A stretch of 64,000 bases of DNA from Acinetobacter indicus CIP 110367 (GCF_000488255.1 NZ_KI530759.1:46001-110000), one strand, 5' to 3'. Counted from the stretch's first letter, positions 19,536 to 32,730 are shown. Notes: a model not told the origin generated them from the sequence alone. Translations and numbers: made by a program.

Positions 19536-20055
19536 TATTTTTAGGGATTTTTTTCTACCTAGTTTTTTAAGATAAAAACAAATAGATGTTTTTTATAAAA
19601 AATATTAAATACCCTTAATAAACATTCCTTTACATTTATTACATTTTTTTTTAGTTTTCCTCGAAATATTAGAATTTTCCACCAAAAATTAGTTGAAATT
19701 TCACATATTCTTAAGAAGCCTGACAATTTAAACAGATTATTTGATTGTTATTTTAAATATAAAATACTTAGTAATAGGGATAGCCTTATTCAATAAACTG
19801 TTAGGGAGAAATAATAAAATACATAAACCCCATCAGAAAAAACCAAAGCAGCCCAATCTGTTTTATTCCTGATTCATTTTTTACTTTTTTTGCATTTATT
19901 CATTTTTCACTCGACTTTTAATCTGAGTAAAAAATAATTCTTCTAAATAAAAGTATTTTTCAGCCAATTTAGTGACCCAGCGTGATTAGCCATCTCACTC
20001 AGTACAGTAGTTATTTTTGGGGCAGATGATCTGGCAGCGACGTCAAAGCAGCACT

Positions 20056-20145
20056 TTAAGTGAAGCGTAAGAAGTAAAAAAACAGTGTTTTGTATGAAGT
20101 ACAAGGAAGAAAAGCACTCCTTTGAATGAAGCAAGGCACACAATA
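20056..20145. repeat. Dispersed GAAGYRCAAG-type repeats, first cluster
   Basis: At least three related units follow each other: GAAGCGTAAGAAG, GAAGTACAAGGAAGAAAAGCAC, and GAAGCAAGGCAC. Similar units occur at 20279-20330 (GAAGTGCAAAGAAAGAAAAG) and at 27613-27653 downstream of leuS (GAAGCGCAAGAAAGG with AAAGCACCGCTTT). They look like a small dispersed intergenic repeat family. Confidence 0.5.
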
Positions 20146-20152
20146 TTAAATG

Positions 20153-20177
20153 TAAAAAAACCACTCTAGTGAGTGGG
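20153..20177 (-). terminator. Terminator beyond the duplicated ilvC tail
   Basis: On the minus strand CCACTC-ACTA-GAGTGG is followed by seven T residues. It stands about 30 bp after the stop codon of the ilvC tail copy and may be the original terminator of ilvC. Confidence 0.7.
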
Positions 20178-20208
20178 TCTTCGCGTTCAAATCAAATGAT
20201 TCGAGAAA

Positions 20209-20254
20209 TTAGTTCTTTTCTTTGTCTACGATTTTGTTTGCTTGAATCCAAGGT
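20209..20254 (-). pseudogene. Duplicated 3' tail of ilvC
   Basis: These 46 bases match the last 46 bases of ilvC (20420-20465) at 43 positions. Read on the minus strand they encode [14 protein letters not shown] and a stop, the same C-terminus as IlvC. Two of the three differences fall in the third-position part of the IVD codons. The copy lies 211 bp from the intact gene end, in the same orientation, and is followed by its own terminator. Confidence 0.85.
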
Positions 20255-20278
20255 ATGAGCAAGCTCAGAACACTGTTC

Positions 20279-20330
20279 TGAGTGAAGTGCAAAGAAAGAA
20301 AAGCACTGCTTTCTTTTCTTTAAGGCACGG
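20279..20330. repeat. Dispersed repeat and hairpin between the two ilvC tails
   Basis: Holds a GAAGTGCAAAG unit and the near-palindrome AGAAAGAAAAGCA / TGCTTTCTTTTCT. A short palindrome around CAGAACACTGTTCTG (about 20258-20274) precedes it. Related to the units at 20056-20145 and 27613-27653. Confidence 0.45.
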
Positions 20331-20370
20331 AAGTTAACTTAACTCAGTAAGCTCTATTTTTAAATGACAT

Positions 20371-20402
20371 AAAAAAGCCCCTGTGAAACACAAGGGCTTT
20401 TT
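20371..20402 (-). terminator. Terminator of ilvC
   Basis: On the minus strand GCCCTTGTG-TTT-CACAGGGGC is followed by TTTTTT, 18 bp after the ilvC stop codon. Confidence 0.88.
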
Positions 20403-20419
20403 GGCTCAGAAATTAGAAC

Positions 20420-21448
<1,029 letters not shown>

Positions 21449-21540
21449 TTAAATGCTTTTGATTCCTGTCCGCTAGGGCAATTTCTTTATTCAGCTTGCT
21501 AGCGCCTCTCCCAGCCGGGAGAGATGAATTCGTTGTTAAA

Positions 21541-22032
21541 TTAAATAGTTAAAACTTTTTCGCCACGTGCGATACCCGATACGCCTGAACGCACCACTTC
21601 CAGAATGGTGTTCTCAGCCAACGCATCAATAAAGCCATCAAGCTTTTCTGTGGTACCGGCAATTTGAATGGTATAGGTCGTTGGTGTCACATCGACCACC
21701 TGACCACGAAAAATATCGGCAGTACGCTTGATTTCATCACGTGCTGAACCCAGTGCCTTGACTTTAATCAGCATCAGTTCACGCTCAATATGCGCGCCTT
21801 CAGACAAATCTACCACTTTGACCACTTCAACCAGCTTGTTCAGCTGCTTGGTAATCTGCTCAATTTTGTGGTCATCACCATAAGTAGTGAGTGTCAAACG
21901 TGACAAAGTCGGGTCTTCAGTCGGTGCTACGTTCAGCGTCTCAATGTTATAACCACGTTGAGAGAACAAGCCCACTAAACGAGAAAGCGCACCAGCTTCG
22001 TTTTCAACGAGAACGGAAATAATGTGTCTCAT
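21541..22032 (-). CDS. ilvH: Acetolactate synthase small (regulatory) subunit
   Basis: Regulatory subunit that activates IlvI and gives valine feedback inhibition. The 163 residues begin [20 protein letters not shown], the N-terminal ACT domain. [16 protein letters not shown] follows, then the C-terminal domain ([20 protein letters not shown]). An upstream in-frame extension to 22059 is possible. ATG 22032 is preferred: it overlaps the ilvI stop as ATGA and gives the canonical start. Confidence 0.97.
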   Translation of the reverse strand: MRHIISVLVENEAGALSRLVGLFSQRGYNIETLNVAPTEDPTLSRLTLTTYGDDHKIEQITKQLNKLVEVVKVVDLSEGAHIERELMLIKVKALGSARDEIKRTADIFRGQVVDVTPTTYTIQIAGTTEKLDGFIDALAENTILEVVRSGVSGIARGEKVLTI

Positions 22033-23756
22033 TCTGTACGCTCCCCTTTTCCTAACCACATATCTTTCATGGACTGACCGGCAATCTGCATCGGATAAAC
22101 GTGTTCAGTACGGTCAACCATCACGTTAATAAATACACATTTATCATTGATGGCCATGGCCTCAGCCAACTTCGATTCAAGCTCATCGGCATGGTCAATC
22201 TGGATTCCCACGTGACCATACGCTTCCATCAGCTTGGCAAAGTCAGGTAAAGACTCTACATATGAGCTTGAGTGACGACCTTCATAGTTCATATCTTGCC
22301 ACTGTTTTACCATACCCAAGGCACGGTTATTCAGGCACAGAATTTTCACGTTCAAGCCGTATTGCTTACAGGTCGACAGCTCCTGGATACACATCTGGAT
22401 GGATGCTTCACCAGTAATACACACCACCTGCTGGTCTGGATATGCCAGTTTCGCAGCCATTGCATAAGGCAAACCTACACCCATGGTGCCCAAGCCACCC
22501 GAGTTGATCCATTGACGTGGGCGCTTGTATTTGTAGTAAAGCGCACCAAACATCTGATGCTGACCAACGTCAGAAGTAATAATGGCCTCACCATTGGTCA
22601 CTTTATCTAAAGCTTCCACCACCTGTTGTGGCTTCATGGTGCCATCAGTTGGCTTTTCATATTTCAGACCATGAACTTTACGCCATTCATTGATCTGCTC
22701 CCACCATGCTGCAATCGCTTCAGGATTTGGCTTCGACACATTCATCTGTTTCAGCTGTACCAGCATCTCCTGGAGTACAGGTTCAACTGCGCCCACAATT
22801 GGAATGTGCGCCATGATGGTTTTAGAAATTGTTGCCGGGTCAATATCAATATGAATGACTTTAGCATTCGGACAGAATTTTGCCGGATTGTTGGTGACAC
22901 GGTCATCGAAACGCGCACCGACACACAGAATCACGTCTGCATTGTGCATGGCCATGTTGGCTTCATAGGTACCGTGCATACCGAGCATGCCGATGAATTG
23001 CGGATCATCACCCGGGAATGCGCCCAAGCCCATTAAGGTATTGGTCACAGGATAACCCAGAATATGCGCCAACTCAGTTAACTGTGCTGCGGCATTGCCC
23101 TGCACCACACCACCGCCTGAATAAATCACTGGACGTTTGGCATGAATCAGTTCATCAATCGCTTTACGGATTTGACCTGAGTGACCACGATGTGGTGGTT
23201 GATACGAACGCATCTTCACTTTTTCAGGATATTCGTAGGCAAATTTTTCTGCCGGATTGGTCGCATCTTTTGGAATATCAACCACAACCGGACCAGGACG
23301 GCCAGATGACGCGATATAGAATGCTTTTTTAATAATTGATGGAATTTCGCTGGCATGACGCACCTGGAAACTGTGTTTTACGATTGGTCGGGAAATCCCC
23401 ACCATATCGGTTTCCTGGAACGCATCTTCACCAATTAAATGAGAAGCAACCTGACCTGACAGAATCACCATTGGAATGGAGTCCATATAGGCTGTTGCAA
23501 TTGGGGTAACGGTGTTGGTTGCACCTGGACCTGAAGTCACCAGCACCACACCGGTCTTACCGGTTACGCGCGAGTAAGCATCAGCCATATGGCCTGCTGC
23601 CTGTTCATGGCGCACAAGGTAATGATTGATTTTGTCTTGTTGAAAGAACGCGTCGTAAATGTGTAAAACGGCGCCGCCTGGGTATCCAAATACATGTTCA
23701 ACGCCTTCGTCCGCTAATGCACGAACGAGCATTTCACCACCAGATAAAAGTTCCAA
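22029..23756 (-). CDS. ilvI: Acetolactate synthase large (catalytic) subunit
   Basis: ThDP- and FAD-dependent enzyme making acetolactate and acetohydroxybutyrate. The 575 residues show the catalytic glutamate in [15 protein letters not shown]...[31 protein letters not shown], and a ThDP-binding C-terminal domain. That domain carries [12 protein letters not shown] in place of the usual GDGSFQM, and [13 protein letters not shown]. The start is TTG at 23756: a TGA codon lies four codons upstream in frame, and AGGGTGA provides a ribosome binding site. The stop overlaps ilvH. Confidence 0.96.
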   Translation of the reverse strand: MELLSGGEMLVRALADEGVEHVFGYPGGAVLHIYDAFFQQDKINHYLVRHEQAAGHMADAYSRVTGKTGVVLVTSGPGATNTVTPIATAYMDSIPMVILSGQVASHLIGEDAFQETDMVGISRPIVKHSFQVRHASEIPSIIKKAFYIASSGRPGPVVVDIPKDATNPAEKFAYEYPEKVKMRSYQPPHRGHSGQIRKAIDELIHAKRPVIYSGGGVVQGNAAAQLTELAHILGYPVTNTLMGLGAFPGDDPQFIGMLGMHGTYEANMAMHNADVILCVGARFDDRVTNNPAKFCPNAKVIHIDIDPATISKTIMAHIPIVGAVEPVLQEMLVQLKQMNVSKPNPEAIAAWWEQINEWRKVHGLKYEKPTDGTMKPQQVVEALDKVTNGEAIITSDVGQHQMFGALYYKYKRPRQWINSGGLGTMGVGLPYAMAAKLAYPDQQVVCITGEASIQMCIQELSTCKQYGLNVKILCLNNRALGMVKQWQDMNYEGRHSSSYVESLPDFAKLMEAYGHVGIQIDHADELESKLAEAMAINDKCVFINVMVDRTEHVYPMQIAGQSMKDMWLGKGERTE

Positions 23757-24285
23757 CGTGATTCACCCTAATCTTAATCACTGCGAAATGGGAGGCATTT
23801 GCAGCGTTTCATTAATTCATTGTTGCACTGTTATAGCACACATATTTCATAGTTTTCATCGCAATAGGAAAAATTTGTGATCTGATTGCTGATTGAGCAA
23901 TATGAGATCTAAAAACATGTTGGGATAAACACGTTTCACAGCTTTGTTCAGCTTCTCGGCTAGAGAAGTTGCCCATTGCATGACATGACACTTATTCGAA
24001 GGGTGATCGATCTAAGGCATATAAAACTAAAGACAGCATTTTTGTAGTTTCGTCCCCTAAAGTCAAGTTTAAAAATTGGCTTTTTTCCTAAACTTGGCTG
24101 TGTGCCTGTTTTTTAAACACATCTGGTTTTCAAGCATTACATAGAAAAATTTAAATTTCCGTTATAAAACATGATATTTCATGTGTTTGCCTTTATTTCA
24201 CATAAATTTTAAATATAAAATACATAAAAAAAATGAATGAATTTTATTAAATAAAAAATCGTTTATTTATAATTCACCCATCAAA
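23757..24285. other. Intergenic region upstream of ilvI
   Basis: About 530 bp without a supported gene. Next to ilvI (minus strand) lies a hairpin with arms CTGCAAATG and CATTTCGCAG (about 23780-23806). A possible 20-codon leader peptide (23856-23918) follows. Further right is an inverted repeat (24061-24098), then very A/T-rich DNA (24160-24280) that probably holds the divergent promoters. Confidence 0.6.
24061..24098. repeat. Inverted repeat in the ilvI upstream region
   Basis: AGTCAAGTTTA and TAAACTTGGCT can pair over 11 positions with one G-T pair, around a 16-base loop. There is no T-run on the minus side, so it is not a simple terminator. It could be an operator or leader structure. 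Confidence 0.4.
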
Positions 24286-24453
24286 ATGGATAATTCTGCA
24301 GCAGTAAAATGGTTCTTTCAGATACAACAGCCGAGGATATTCAGGCGCAGATTCATGCTGTTATTTTTCATCTTCCAGCCTAAAAATTCATCAACTTTGG
24401 CGCCAATTATTGCTAAGATAAACGCGCAGATTGATCAGCTGAATACAGCATGA
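24286..24453 (+). pseudogene. Small ORF with a probable frame-shifted middle
   Basis: The frame from ATG 24286 to TGA 24453 is open for 55 codons. Its start (MDNSAAVK) and end (QPKNSSTLAPIIAKINAQID) look like natural protein, but the middle (FFQIQQPRIFRRRFMLLFF) does not. The middle in the next frame, from ATG 24309, reads VLSDTTAEDIQAQIHAVIFHL and looks natural, but stops at 24383. A one-base loss near the AAAA at 24306-24309 and a one-base gain near the CC at 24375-24376 would restore one continuous protein. It ends 10 bp before the DUF4124 gene. No ribosome binding site is clear. No family is recognised. Confidence 0.45.
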
Positions 24454-24463
24454 GGATAACAAG

Positions 24464-24817
24464 ATGAATCGCTCTATTTTAACTTGGGGATTATGTTCAG
24501 TAGTCGCACTGGCCAGCGCCAATGTGATGGCCAAACAGTACTACAAATGGGTCGATACCAATGGTTCAACTCATTACACCACCACCCCGCCACCGAAAAA
24601 TGCCAAGAAACACGGCAAAGTCGATACTTACGGCTGGCGCAACTCTGCCCCAACGACTTCAGCGCAAACGGCGGCAGCGAATAATACCCACAGTCCAACC
24701 ACAGCACAGACAGCGAACACGCCAGCAACCGCTCCCGAGATGGATTCACAGCAACGTGAAGCCAATGCTGCCCTGCAGCAAGCCCAACAGGAACGTGCCA
24801 ATCCGCAAGTTTTTTAA
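24464..24817 (+). CDS. DUF4124-domain exported protein
   Basis: A 117-residue protein with a signal peptide (cleavage near ANVMA/KQYYK). A short N-terminal DUF4124 domain carries the hallmark YYKWVDTNGSTHYTTTPPP, with conserved Trp, Asp and Gly. A low-complexity, Ala/Thr/Gln-rich C-terminal half follows and ends with a helix (QQREANAALQQAQQERANP). Function of the domain is unknown; it is common in periplasmic proteins of gammaproteobacteria. GAGGATAAC before the ATG is the ribosome binding site and overlaps the stop of the small damaged ORF upstream. Confidence 0.88.
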   Translation: MNRSILTWGLCSVVALASANVMAKQYYKWVDTNGSTHYTTTPPPKNAKKHGKVDTYGWRNSAPTTSAQTAAANNTHSPTTAQTANTPATAPEMDSQQREANAALQQAQQERANPQVF

Positions 24818-24929
24818 GTTTCTGCTTGCTCTGGCCTGATCAGTTAAATTTTTCCAGCAGAAACCGCCGCGCAAAATTCACTTTTCGCTGCATTTTGCGC
24901 TATGCTGTGCAACAAACTTTTAACCGTAA

Positions 24930-27566
<2,637 letters not shown>

Positions 27567-27578
27567 GAATCTCCCCTA

Positions 27579-27600
27579 CCCCCTCTTTAAAAAAGAGGGG
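27579..27600 (+). repeat. Hairpin after leuS
   Basis: CCCCTCTTT and AAAGAGGGG form a tight stem 15 bp after the leuS stop, followed by AAAA and not by T-runs on the plus strand. Confidence 0.6.
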
Positions 27601-27602
27601 AA

Positions 27603-27663
27603 AAGCCTCCCTGAGCAAGAGATAAAGCACCGCTTTAGATCGAAGCGCAAGAAAGGGAGGCTT
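27603..27663. repeat. Long inverted repeat carrying a dispersed-repeat core
   Basis: Perfect 10-bp arms AAGCCTCCCT and AGGGAGGCTT flank 41 bases. The loop includes GAGCAAGAGATAAAGCACCG and GAAGCGCAAGAAAGG, related to the repeats near 20056 and 20279. It looks like a miniature mobile or REP-like element. No target duplication was found by eye. Confidence 0.5.
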
Positions 27664-27672
27664 AAAAAACAC

Positions 27673-27701
27673 AAAGCCCGTTGCCAGTCAACGGGCTTTG
27701 C
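27673..27701. terminator. Terminator of leuS
   Basis: AAAGCCCGTTG and CAACGGGCTTT form a perfect 11-bp stem around a 5-base loop. It has three T residues on the right arm and A/T-rich flanks, so it can act in both directions. Confidence 0.7.
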
Positions 27702-27762
27702 ACATACAATCAAAATCTCATTTTATTTTTCGCTTGATTCAGGCCAACACAGAGGACAACAC

Positions 27763-28290
27763 ATGCATTTGGGCAAACGTGTCGCAGCTATTGTACTTAC
27801 ATGCGGTTTAGCTACTAGCCTGGTCGGTTGTGGTTTTCATCTGAAAGGCACCAACCCAACCGTCGCCCCAGTGGCCTATTCGAAAATGCGTCTGGCGCTG
27901 CCTGCCCAAGCGGAAGAATTACAGGAAAAACTGTCGATTTATTTGGGTGCCGCCGGTGTCCAGCTCAGCAATAGTAATGATGCCTATCTGCTGCGGGTAC
28001 TCGACTATAGCCCGCGTCGTCTGGAACTGAATGGTAAGCTGGTGGAAACCATGCTGCGTTTAAATGTCACTTTCCGTATTGAAGATGCACAAGGCAATCC
28101 GGTAACTGAACCACGTACCGTAGTCGCCACCCGAAGCTATCAATATGATGTCGCAACAGTGAACACCGATGATCAGGAACAGAAATTCCTGCGTGATGTG
28201 ATCATTGATGACGTGGCCCAGCAAATCGTACGTCAGATTTCATCAAACCGCTTACCTGCCGCATCGACCAGCCAAACTGCTGCACCATGA
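27763..28290 (+). CDS. lptE: LPS-assembly lipoprotein LptE
   Basis: Outer-membrane lipoprotein that plugs the LptD barrel and moves LPS or lipooligosaccharide to the cell surface. The 175 residues begin with a lipoprotein signal peptide and lipobox LVGC (Cys23), then GFHLKG, the LptE hallmark. RLELNGKLVETMLRLNVTFRI and the C-terminal RDVIIDDVAQQIVRQISSN fit the family fold. It is placed between leuS and holA, as in most gammaproteobacteria, and overlaps holA by 4 bp (ATGA). Confidence 0.95.
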   Translation: MHLGKRVAAIVLTCGLATSLVGCGFHLKGTNPTVAPVAYSKMRLALPAQAEELQEKLSIYLGAAGVQLSNSNDAYLLRVLDYSPRRLELNGKLVETMLRLNVTFRIEDAQGNPVTEPRTVVATRSYQYDVATVNTDDQEQKFLRDVIIDDVAQQIVRQISSNRLPAASTSQTAAP

Positions 28291-29276
28291 AACTGGATTA
28301 CTTACAGGCCCTGAAACGGATTGATGATGCCCGGGGGGCCTGGGTGCTGCATGGTCAAGAGCCATTGCTGGAACAAAACCTGATTGATGCTTTTCGCCAA
28401 AGCTGGCAGAAGCAGGACATTGAACGTCAGCGCTATGATATTAGCAGCGTCAGTGACTGGAAAAATGTCTTTAATGCCTTAAACAGCCTGTCTTTATTTT
28501 CCACTCAACTGGCAGTTGAAGTGCATGGCAACATCAAGCCTGATGCCAGCAGCTTAAAACTGCTGAAAAGCTACTTACAACAAGACAGCAATAACCTGCT
28601 GCTGGTGGTCATGCCCAAGCAAGATGCCAGTAGCCTCAAGTCGAGCTTTTTCCAGACAGTGGAAGCCAATGGCGTTTGCGTCGCCTTAACGGCAAATTAC
28701 CCACGTGACCGGCAGCAGATTTTAGCGGTTGAAGCGCAGAAACTCGGGATTCAACTGGCCAATGATGCCTGGCAATGGCTGGAACAGCATCATGAACACA
28801 ACCTGCTGGCCGCCAAAAACAGCCTGATGCGGGTGCGCGATACGTTTCCGGACCTTGAACAGATTCAGATTGAGCATTTATATGCCTGCCTGCAAGACCA
28901 GTCACGCTATACCACTTATGATTTAAGCGATGCCCTTTTAGCCGGAAATCTGGCTCAATCTATCAAGATTTTTCAGTATCTGACCGCCTCTGGCGAGCCG
29001 ATGAGCCTGATCTTATGGAGTATCAGCAAGGAAATGCGACTTCTGATGCAACTGTTCGAGCAACCACAGAATGCCTTGCAACTGGGCATCTGGAAAAACA
29101 AGGTCAGCACTTACCAGCAGGCAGTACGCCGTTTATCGCCACAGACGTTTTTAAGCTGGCCAGCGCTGTTATTAAATATTGATGCGGCTATTAAAGGCGT
29201 CAGTCAGGACAACCCGGAACAGCTGGTGCAGCAAGCCATTGCCAGTCTCTGTGGTCGGCCTTTATTTGCTGTTTAA
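28287..29276 (+). CDS. holA: DNA polymerase III delta subunit
   Basis: Clamp-loader delta subunit that opens the beta sliding clamp. The 329 residues fit the family (E. coli 343). Recognisable parts are LQALKRIDDARGAWVLHGQE at the start, RYDISSVSDWKNVFNALNSL, SLFSTQLAVEV, and the C-terminal collar segment WSISKEMRLLMQLFEQ. It is translationally coupled to lptE by the ATGA overlap. Confidence 0.95.
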   Translation: MKLDYLQALKRIDDARGAWVLHGQEPLLEQNLIDAFRQSWQKQDIERQRYDISSVSDWKNVFNALNSLSLFSTQLAVEVHGNIKPDASSLKLLKSYLQQDSNNLLLVVMPKQDASSLKSSFFQTVEANGVCVALTANYPRDRQQILAVEAQKLGIQLANDAWQWLEQHHEHNLLAAKNSLMRVRDTFPDLEQIQIEHLYACLQDQSRYTTYDLSDALLAGNLAQSIKIFQYLTASGEPMSLILWSISKEMRLLMQLFEQPQNALQLGIWKNKVSTYQQAVRRLSPQTFLSWPALLLNIDAAIKGVSQDNPEQLVQQAIASLCGRPLFAV

Positions 29277-29295
29277 CCGGATATCCGGACCTGCA

Positions 29296-29314
29296 TAGAA
29301 TAATTATCATTTGC
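29296..29314. promoter_or_regulatory. Fur-box-like sequence upstream of macA
   Basis: Read on the minus strand this sequence matches the 19-bp Fur consensus (GATAATGATAATCATTATC) at 14 positions, including an uninterrupted ATGATAAT core and ATT in the other half. It lies about 80-100 bp before the macA start. If functional, the exporter would be repressed by iron. Confidence 0.45.
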
Positions 29315-29388
29315 AATGTCTTCAAAATATTCACGATTTATCCTTAATTCGCTTTTATAATTCCGTTTAATTCTTTTTACCTGTTTCG

Positions 29389-30738
29389 ATGATCATGCCT
29401 AAAATAAAACCAACCAAACTCGCGCTTGCTGCGCTGGCCATTGTGGCACTTATTGCTGCAGCCTGGTTCTTTTTAAAACCTAAACAGGAACAGCCACAGT
29501 ACATTACCGCTGCTGTCAGTCGTGGCGATATTGAAAATTCAGTACTGGCCACCGGTGTCCTGGAAGCCACCAAAATGGTCAGTGTCGGCGCCCAGGTGTC
29601 GGGACAGGTCAGAAAAATGTATGTCGAACTCGGCGATCAGGTCAAACAGGGCCAGCTGATTGCCCAGATTGATTCGGTACGTCAGGAAAACGAATTAAAA
29701 ACCGCAGAAGCCAGCATTAAAAACCAACAGGCTCAACTGGCGGTGCGTCAGGCCAATCTTGCCAAAGTCGAAGCTGAATATCGCCGACAACAGGCCATGT
29801 ATGATCAGGATGCGACCTCACGTGCAGAACTGGAAGCCGCACTGGCCAGCTACAAAACCGCACAGGCCGATATTGCTGCTATCAATGCCCAGATTGAACA
29901 GTCCCGCTTAACCTTAGCCACCACACGTGAAGATTTAGGCTATACCCGTATTGTTGCACCCATGGATGGTACGGTCGTGGCGATTGTTACGGAAGAAGGT
30001 CAGACTGTAAACGCCAACCAGAGTGCGCCGACTATTGTCAAACTGGCCAAGCTCAACACCATGACCGTAAAATCGGAGATTTCTGAAGCCGACGTTATGA
30101 AAGTGGAAGAAGGCCAGCGTGTGTACTTCACCACCTTGGGCAACAGTGAGAAAAAACACTACGCCACCTTGCGTCAGGTTGAACCGGCACCAAATTCAAT
30201 CAATACCGAGACCAATAACAGTTCATCCACTTCAAGCTCTGCGGTGTATTACAACGCCCTGTTTGATGTTCCGAATGAAGATGGCAAATTGCGTATTGAC
30301 ATGACCGCACAGGTGTCGATTGTGCTGGATGAAGCGAAAAATGTCCTGATGATTCCAGCCGCAGCCATTCAGGCCTCTAACCGTCCACAGCGTAGCCGTG
30401 CCCCGGGTGCAGATCAGGCGCCGGCTGAACGCGGTGCATCTGAAGCTCGTGGTCAACGCCCGGCCGGTGACCGTCCTGCGCGCTTAACCCTGACCGAACA
30501 GGAACGTGCCCTGATTGATCAAGGCAAAGCTGCACTGGCAATGGTACGTGTCTTACAGGCCGATGGCAGCGCCAAACCGCAACAGGTCCTGACCGGCTTA
30601 AATAACCGCGTTAGCGTTGAAATCATCAAAGGTTTGAAAGAAGGTGATCAGGTCATTATTGCCGATGGTTCAGATACTTCAAACGATGGCGCCAAACGTA
30701 GTAACCGTGGTGGTCCTTCCGGCCCAATGAGAATGTAA
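29389..30738 (+). CDS. macA: MacA-type membrane fusion protein
   Basis: Periplasmic adaptor of a MacAB-TolC-type tripartite exporter. The 449 residues start with an inner-membrane anchor ([18 protein letters not shown], about residues 11-28). Then come the lipoyl half-motifs ([36 protein letters not shown]), a coiled-coil hairpin (about residues 95-185), [14 protein letters not shown], and beta-barrel and proximal domains. A low-complexity insert rich in Pro, Arg and Ala (about residues 325-365, [20 protein letters not shown]) interrupts the membrane-proximal part. ATG 29389 or 29395 could start it. macB follows 2 bp later. Confidence 0.92.
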   Translation: MIMPKIKPTKLALAALAIVALIAAAWFFLKPKQEQPQYITAAVSRGDIENSVLATGVLEATKMVSVGAQVSGQVRKMYVELGDQVKQGQLIAQIDSVRQENELKTAEASIKNQQAQLAVRQANLAKVEAEYRRQQAMYDQDATSRAELEAALASYKTAQADIAAINAQIEQSRLTLATTREDLGYTRIVAPMDGTVVAIVTEEGQTVNANQSAPTIVKLAKLNTMTVKSEISEADVMKVEEGQRVYFTTLGNSEKKHYATLRQVEPAPNSINTETNNSSSTSSSAVYYNALFDVPNEDGKLRIDMTAQVSIVLDEAKNVLMIPAAAIQASNRPQRSRAPGADQAPAERGASEARGQRPAGDRPARLTLTEQERALIDQGKAALAMVRVLQADGSAKPQQVLTGLNNRVSVEIIKGLKEGDQVIIADGSDTSNDGAKRSNRGGPSGPMRM

Positions 30739-30740
30739 GC

Positions 30741-32720
30741 ATGAGTCAACAACAGCAACCTCTACTCGAGGTCAAGAATCTGACTCGTGAATTCCCGGCA
30801 GGTGAATCAACGGTGCAGATTCTCAAGGGTGTCGATCTGGCGATTTACCCCGGCGAACTGGTCGCGATTGTCGGCCAGTCCGGTTCGGGCAAATCGACTC
30901 TGATGAATATTTTAGGCTGTCTGGATAAACCAACCTCGGGCAGCTACCGCGTCAATGGCCGCGAAACCCGTGAACTGGAACCCGATGAACTGGCCCAGTT
31001 ACGCCGTGAATATTTTGGTTTTATTTTCCAGCGCTATCATCTGCTGGGCGATTTAACCGCAGCGGGAAACGTCGAAGTGCCGGCGATTTATGCTGGTGCC
31101 GATGCCGATGAACGTCATCAGCGTGCAGAAAAACTGCTGACCGATTTGGGTCTGGGTGAGAAAACCCAGAACCGTCCAAGCCAGCTTTCTGGTGGTCAGC
31201 AACAGCGTGTTTCGATTGCGCGTGCGCTAATGAATGGCGGCGATGTGATTCTGGCCGATGAACCAACCGGTGCACTGGACAAAAATAGCGGCATCGAGGT
31301 GATGCGGATTCTGCGCGAGCTGAATGCCCAGGGTCATACTATTATTCTGGTCACCCATGACCACAATGTCGCCAAAAGTGCCAGCCGGATTATTGAAATC
31401 AGTGACGGGAATATTATTTCCGATCAGCCGAATACGCCAGAAACTGAAGATGCGCCCCTAGAAAAACAGCAACTGCAACGCAATACACAAAAGAAAATTT
31501 CGTCTTGGCGTTCTGCGGTGGACCGTCTGGGAGAAGCTTTCCGTATGGCCTTACTGGCCATGAATGCACACCGGATGCGAACCTTTCTGACCATGCTCGG
31601 GATTATTATCGGGATTGCCTCGGTGGTTTCAGTGGTGGCACTCGGCAATGGTTCACAAAAACAGATTCTGGAAAACATCAGCAGTCTGGGTACCAATACC
31701 ATCACCGTGTATCAGGGCCGGGGCTTCGGGGACAATTCACGTTCCTCTCAGGTCAGAACCCTGATTCCCGCAGATGCCGATGCGCTGGCGGAACAGCCCT
31801 ATGTCGATGGGGTCAGCCCGTCGGTGAATACCAGCGTGACCGGACGCTTTAAGGAAATTGAAGCCTCGACCACCGTGAATGGTGTGAGTGAAGACTTCTT
31901 CTATGTACGCGGTCTGGATTTTAACAGCGGTCAACCTTTTGACCGGAGCAGTGTCCGCACTCAAGCCCAAGACGTGGTGATTGATACCAACACCCAAAAG
32001 ACTTTCTTTAGTGACGGCTCTAACCCGGTAGGTCAGGTGATTTTACTGGGCAGCGTACCCAGTCGGATCATTGGGGTGGTCGATGCCCAGCAAGGTATGG
32101 GCGGTAATGCGGATAGCCTGAATGTCTATCTACCCTACTCCACCGTTTTAAGCCGGATGCTGGGGCAATCGCATGTGCGCAGCATCATTGTCCGGATTAA
32201 AGATGAATATCCAAGTGCCGCCGCAGAAAATGCAATTTTAAGCCTGCTGGTCCAACGCCACGGTGCGCAGGATGTCTTTACCCAGAATGCCGACAGTATT
32301 CGGGAAACTATCCAGCAGACCACTGCGACGATGACCCTGCTAATTTCAGCCATTGCCGTGATTTCTCTGGTGGTGGGTGGTATCGGGGTGATGAACATCA
32401 TGCTGGTATCGGTTACAGAGCGGACGCAGGAAATCGGCGTTCGTATGGCGGTGGGTGCCCGACAAAGTGACATCTTGCAGCAGTTCCTGATTGAAGCCGT
32501 ACTGGTCTGTATTTTAGGTGGTATTCTCGGGGTGCTCTTATCTTTAGGGATTGGACAACTGATTACCCAGTTCGCCGGCGGGACTTTCCAAATGGCCTAC
32601 TCGACCACCTCCATTGTGGCGGCCTTTATCTGTTCCAGCCTGATCGGGATTGTGTTTGGCTTTATTCCTGCCCGTAACGCTGCCCGTTTAAACCCCGTCG
32701 ATGCCCTGTCTCGAGAATAA
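30741..32720 (+). CDS. macB: MacB-type ABC transporter (ATPase plus permease)
   Basis: Inner-membrane ABC protein that drives the tripartite exporter. The 659 residues have an N-terminal ATPase: Walker [16 protein letters not shown], signature [15 protein letters not shown], Walker [12 protein letters not shown], and His in LVTHDHNVA. The C-terminal half has a transmembrane helix near residue 280, a large periplasmic domain, and the three FtsX-type helices near the end. MacB exports macrolides, toxins and, in close relatives, siderophores. It is the middle gene of macA-macB-outer membrane factor. The substrate is unknown. Confidence 0.96.
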   Translation: MSQQQQPLLEVKNLTREFPAGESTVQILKGVDLAIYPGELVAIVGQSGSGKSTLMNILGCLDKPTSGSYRVNGRETRELEPDELAQLRREYFGFIFQRYHLLGDLTAAGNVEVPAIYAGADADERHQRAEKLLTDLGLGEKTQNRPSQLSGGQQQRVSIARALMNGGDVILADEPTGALDKNSGIEVMRILRELNAQGHTIILVTHDHNVAKSASRIIEISDGNIISDQPNTPETEDAPLEKQQLQRNTQKKISSWRSAVDRLGEAFRMALLAMNAHRMRTFLTMLGIIIGIASVVSVVALGNGSQKQILENISSLGTNTITVYQGRGFGDNSRSSQVRTLIPADADALAEQPYVDGVSPSVNTSVTGRFKEIEASTTVNGVSEDFFYVRGLDFNSGQPFDRSSVRTQAQDVVIDTNTQKTFFSDGSNPVGQVILLGSVPSRIIGVVDAQQGMGGNADSLNVYLPYSTVLSRMLGQSHVRSIIVRIKDEYPSAAAENAILSLLVQRHGAQDVFTQNADSIRETIQQTTATMTLLISAIAVISLVVGGIGVMNIMLVSVTERTQEIGVRMAVGARQSDILQQFLIEAVLVCILGGILGVLLSLGIGQLITQFAGGTFQMAYSTTSIVAAFICSSLIGIVFGFIPARNAARLNPVDALSRE

Positions 32721-32730
32721 GGATACTTTC

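Larger units (their letters stand above)
19277..20419. other. AT-rich intergenic region between fimbrial cluster and ilvC
   Basis: About 1.1 kb with no convincing gene. From left to right it holds the leader and promoter area of the pilin gene, an inverted repeat at 19504-19535, long A/T-rich tracts (19540-19960), repeats of the GAAGYRCAAG type (about 20056-20145 and 20279-20330), a terminator (20153-20177), a copy of the ilvC tail (20209-20254) and the ilvC terminator (20371-20402). One 73-codon open frame on the minus strand (19943-20164) runs through the repeats and is not supported. Confidence 0.8.

Noticed and set aside
19943..20164. Open frame of 73 codons on the minus strand upstream of the fimbrial genes
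   Set aside because: It runs through repeated A/T-rich sequence and a terminator, lacks a ribosome binding site, and shows no protein character.
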